In this document: in pieces, positions 62,618-64,000 of the stretch | How positions within the stretch are numbered: position 1 is the first letter of the stretch | Layout: the number at the start of each line of letters is the position of its first letter | Source of the DNA: WHSM01 sp036375165 | Lineage (GTDB): Bacteria; Actinomycetota; Actinomycetes; Mycobacteriales; Micromonosporaceae | Length of the DNA stretch: 64,000 nt | Assembly: GCA_036375165.1 (NCBI GenBank) | Contig: DASUSI010000099.1 | Location: 1 to 64,000 of the forward strand | Direction of reading: 5' to 3' | Position numbers and translations under genes: made by a program | The notes under the pieces: model-generated | The model's database searches: none | The model's input: the letters and a program-made list of their open reading frames with translations, nothing else | What the model was told of the DNA's origin: nothing

Positions 62618-63592
62618 ATGAGACTGCGACCGTTGATGAAGACCTCAGCCGTCACGACGGCCGCGTTGGCGGTCGTTCTCGCGACGGGTTCCGGTGCCGG
62701 GGGCGCTGTGTCCACCGAGTATCGCCTGATCGATCTGGGAACGCTCGGCGGCCAGAGTAGTTACGCCACGGCGATCAACGATCGCGGTGACGTGGTCGGG
62801 AGCAGTCAAACCGCCGACGGTTCGTACCACGGCTTCCTCTGGCGGAACGGGAGAATGACGGACCTCGGTACGGTGAGGCCCACTGATATCAACAACAAGG
62901 GCCAGATCGTCGGAACCATCGACACGGATCAGGGTCTTCAGGCGGTCCTGTGGTCCCGGGACAAAATCACCGACCTGGGTACGCTCGGCAGCGAATTCGA
63001 CTGGCCGACCGCCATCAACGGTCGCGGACAGATCGTGGGTATAGGAACGACCGCGAACGGCACTTCGGCCCCCTTCCTGTGGTCACAGGGTCGGATGCGG
63101 AAACTGAACCTTGACGATGTCTCCGACATCAACAATCGCGGGCAGATCACCGGCGGAAGGTTGATCAGCTCCGGCGGGTTCCACGCCAGCGTCTGGTGGC
63201 ACGGGAAAGTGACGGACCTCGGCGCGGGCCCGTTCGACCGGAGCAACACCTACGGCATCAACGAACGCGGATGGGTCATCGGGTGGATGTTTTCCGAGCA
63301 GCAGGACGAGCGCGGGGTGCTCTGGCGTCACGGGACCGTCACTGATGTCGGTACGCTCGGTGGCGGCCGTACCCACCTGATCTCGGTCAACGATCAAGGC
63401 CAGATTCTCGGGACCTCCCAGCTCGCCAGTGGCCACGAACGTCCGGTCCTGTGGCAGCGTGGCGTGTTGACCGATCTGACCACGCGGGGAGTCGACGCCG
63501 AGGCTGACCTCGTCGGCATCAACAACCGCGGCGACATCGCCGTCAGCATCAGGCCGGTATGGGGTACTGCCCATGCTGCCGTCTACCTGTGA
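62618..63592 (+). CDS. Secreted HAF-repeat protein
   Basis: A 324-residue exported protein. A signal peptide (MRLRPLMKTSAVTTAALAVV) is followed by seven HAF-type repeats, each with IN-x-x-G-x-I/V-V/I-G: INDRGDVVGS, INNKGQIVGT, INGRGQIVGI, INNRGQITGG, INERGWVIGW, VNDQGQILGT and INNRGDIAVS, separated by strands such as DLGTLGG. Such repeats probably build a beta-propeller outside the cell. ATG 62618 is preceded by GGGGAC; a TTG 12 bases earlier is possible. Function unknown. Confidence 0.87.
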   Translation: MRLRPLMKTSAVTTAALAVVLATGSGAGGAVSTEYRLIDLGTLGGQSSYATAINDRGDVVGSSQTADGSYHGFLWRNGRMTDLGTVRPTDINNKGQIVGTIDTDQGLQAVLWSRDKITDLGTLGSEFDWPTAINGRGQIVGIGTTANGTSAPFLWSQGRMRKLNLDDVSDINNRGQITGGRLISSGGFHASVWWHGKVTDLGAGPFDRSNTYGINERGWVIGWMFSEQQDERGVLWRHGTVTDVGTLGGGRTHLISVNDQGQILGTSQLASGHERPVLWQRGVLTDLTTRGVDAEADLVGINNRGDIAVSIRPVWGTAHAAVYL

Positions 63593-63644
63593 CCCTGAAC
63601 TCGCAGGAACGACGTTAGATTGGGCCGAACGCCGCCCACCGACC

Positions 63645-64000
63645 ATGCTGGAGTTCGTCGTGTTCGTCGCCACTGTCATGGTGTCCGCTCTCCTCGCCGC
63701 GCTCCTCGTGATGTCGGCCGCCATGAAGCTGAGGCACCAGGAATCGTTTGTGGCGGGCTACATCCGGCTTGGCGTGCCGGAAGACAAGCTCAACTACCTC
63801 GCATTCGTACTCATTGCCGGTGCGGCCGGACTGCTCCTCGGCCTCACGGTGGCACCCATCGGCGTCGCCGCCGCGGTCGGCGTGATCCTGTACTTCGTCG
63901 CCGCCATCGGGTTCCACATACGGGCAAACGATACAAAAAACGTTCCGATGCCGGCCGTGTTCCTGGTGTTGGGAATCATCGCCCTGGTGCTGCGGCTGGC
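63645..64000 (+). CDS. DoxX-like membrane protein, cut by the window end
   Basis: An incomplete frame of 118 codons with no stop before the end. ATG 63645 begins LEFVVFVATVMVSALLAALL and has the DoxX-like pattern of four membrane helices: VMSAAMKLRHQESFVAGYIR, LGVPEDKLNYLAFVLIAG, AVGVILYFVAAIGFHIRAND and VFLVLGIIALVLRL. DoxX-family proteins take part in thiosulfate or other redox reactions at the membrane, but many are uncharacterised. The start follows the HAF gene by 52 bases. Confidence 0.75.
   Translation, partial: MLEFVVFVATVMVSALLAALLVMSAAMKLRHQESFVAGYIRLGVPEDKLNYLAFVLIAGAAGLLLGLTVAPIGVAAAVGVILYFVAAIGFHIRANDTKNVPMPAVFLVLGIIALVLRL

Overview
The window is high-GC (about 68-70% by eye), gene-dense DNA from an actinomycete. 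The best fit is the Micromonosporaceae (Micromonospora/Salinispora relatives). The evidence is a bldC homologue, a DUF3073 gene beside purM-purF, XRE-DUF397 pairs, a GPP34 protein, an LPXTG surface protein and valine dehydrogenase. Family and taxon assignments come from reading motifs and remembered families; no search was run. I saw no tRNA, rRNA, CRISPR array or intact mobile element.

Layout. 1-5,300: a peroxiredoxin-like protein, BldC, a conserved protein, an atypical SDR, valine dehydrogenase, DUF3073 and an ArgA-type acetyltransferase. 5,400-20,300: most of the de novo purine pathway on the minus strand (purM, purF, the coupled purB-purS-purQ-purL group, purD). Interleaved are a sterol-carrier-like protein, a secreted/membrane repeat protein, an AlkZ-like protein, a crotonase and a scarred patch (15,250-16,900) holding remnants of a CRP-family regulator and a DinB-family protein. 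purC, purE, purK, purN and purH are not here.

20,480-27,630: a glycerophosphodiesterase, then the most unusual segment. It holds a well-initiated small Cys/Gly/His/Asn-rich protein, a TauD-type dioxygenase and an isocyanide synthase (together an isonitrile-type biosynthetic pair), an ArsR-type regulator with an AT-rich inverted repeat in front of it, and an MFS exporter fused in frame to a MobA-like nucleotidyltransferase. Base composition drops in this segment, which suggests acquisition.

27,800-47,100: a TY-chaperone-like protein, a beta-propeller lipoprotein, quinone oxidoreductase, Lrp regulator, two-component system with a lipoprotein, two coupled dynamin-like GTPases, MarR regulator, two uncharacterised proteins, a 2-oxoacid dehydrogenase operon (E1alpha, E1beta, E2) with a strong terminator, and a 47-residue protein. 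With valine dehydrogenase and the Lrp regulator, the E1/E2 operon may serve branched-chain amino-acid breakdown.

47,300-64,000: a proline-rich membrane protein, a thioredoxin/NHL protein, DUF2071, two DUF6458 paralogues, an aromatic amino-acid decarboxylase, SixA, an acyl-CoA dehydrogenase, an LPXTG protein, a SpoIIE-type phosphatase, a short Smr protein, an XRE-DUF397 pair with a palindrome upstream, a frameshifted small gene coupled to GPP34, a small membrane protein, a HAF-repeat protein and a DoxX-like gene cut by the window end.
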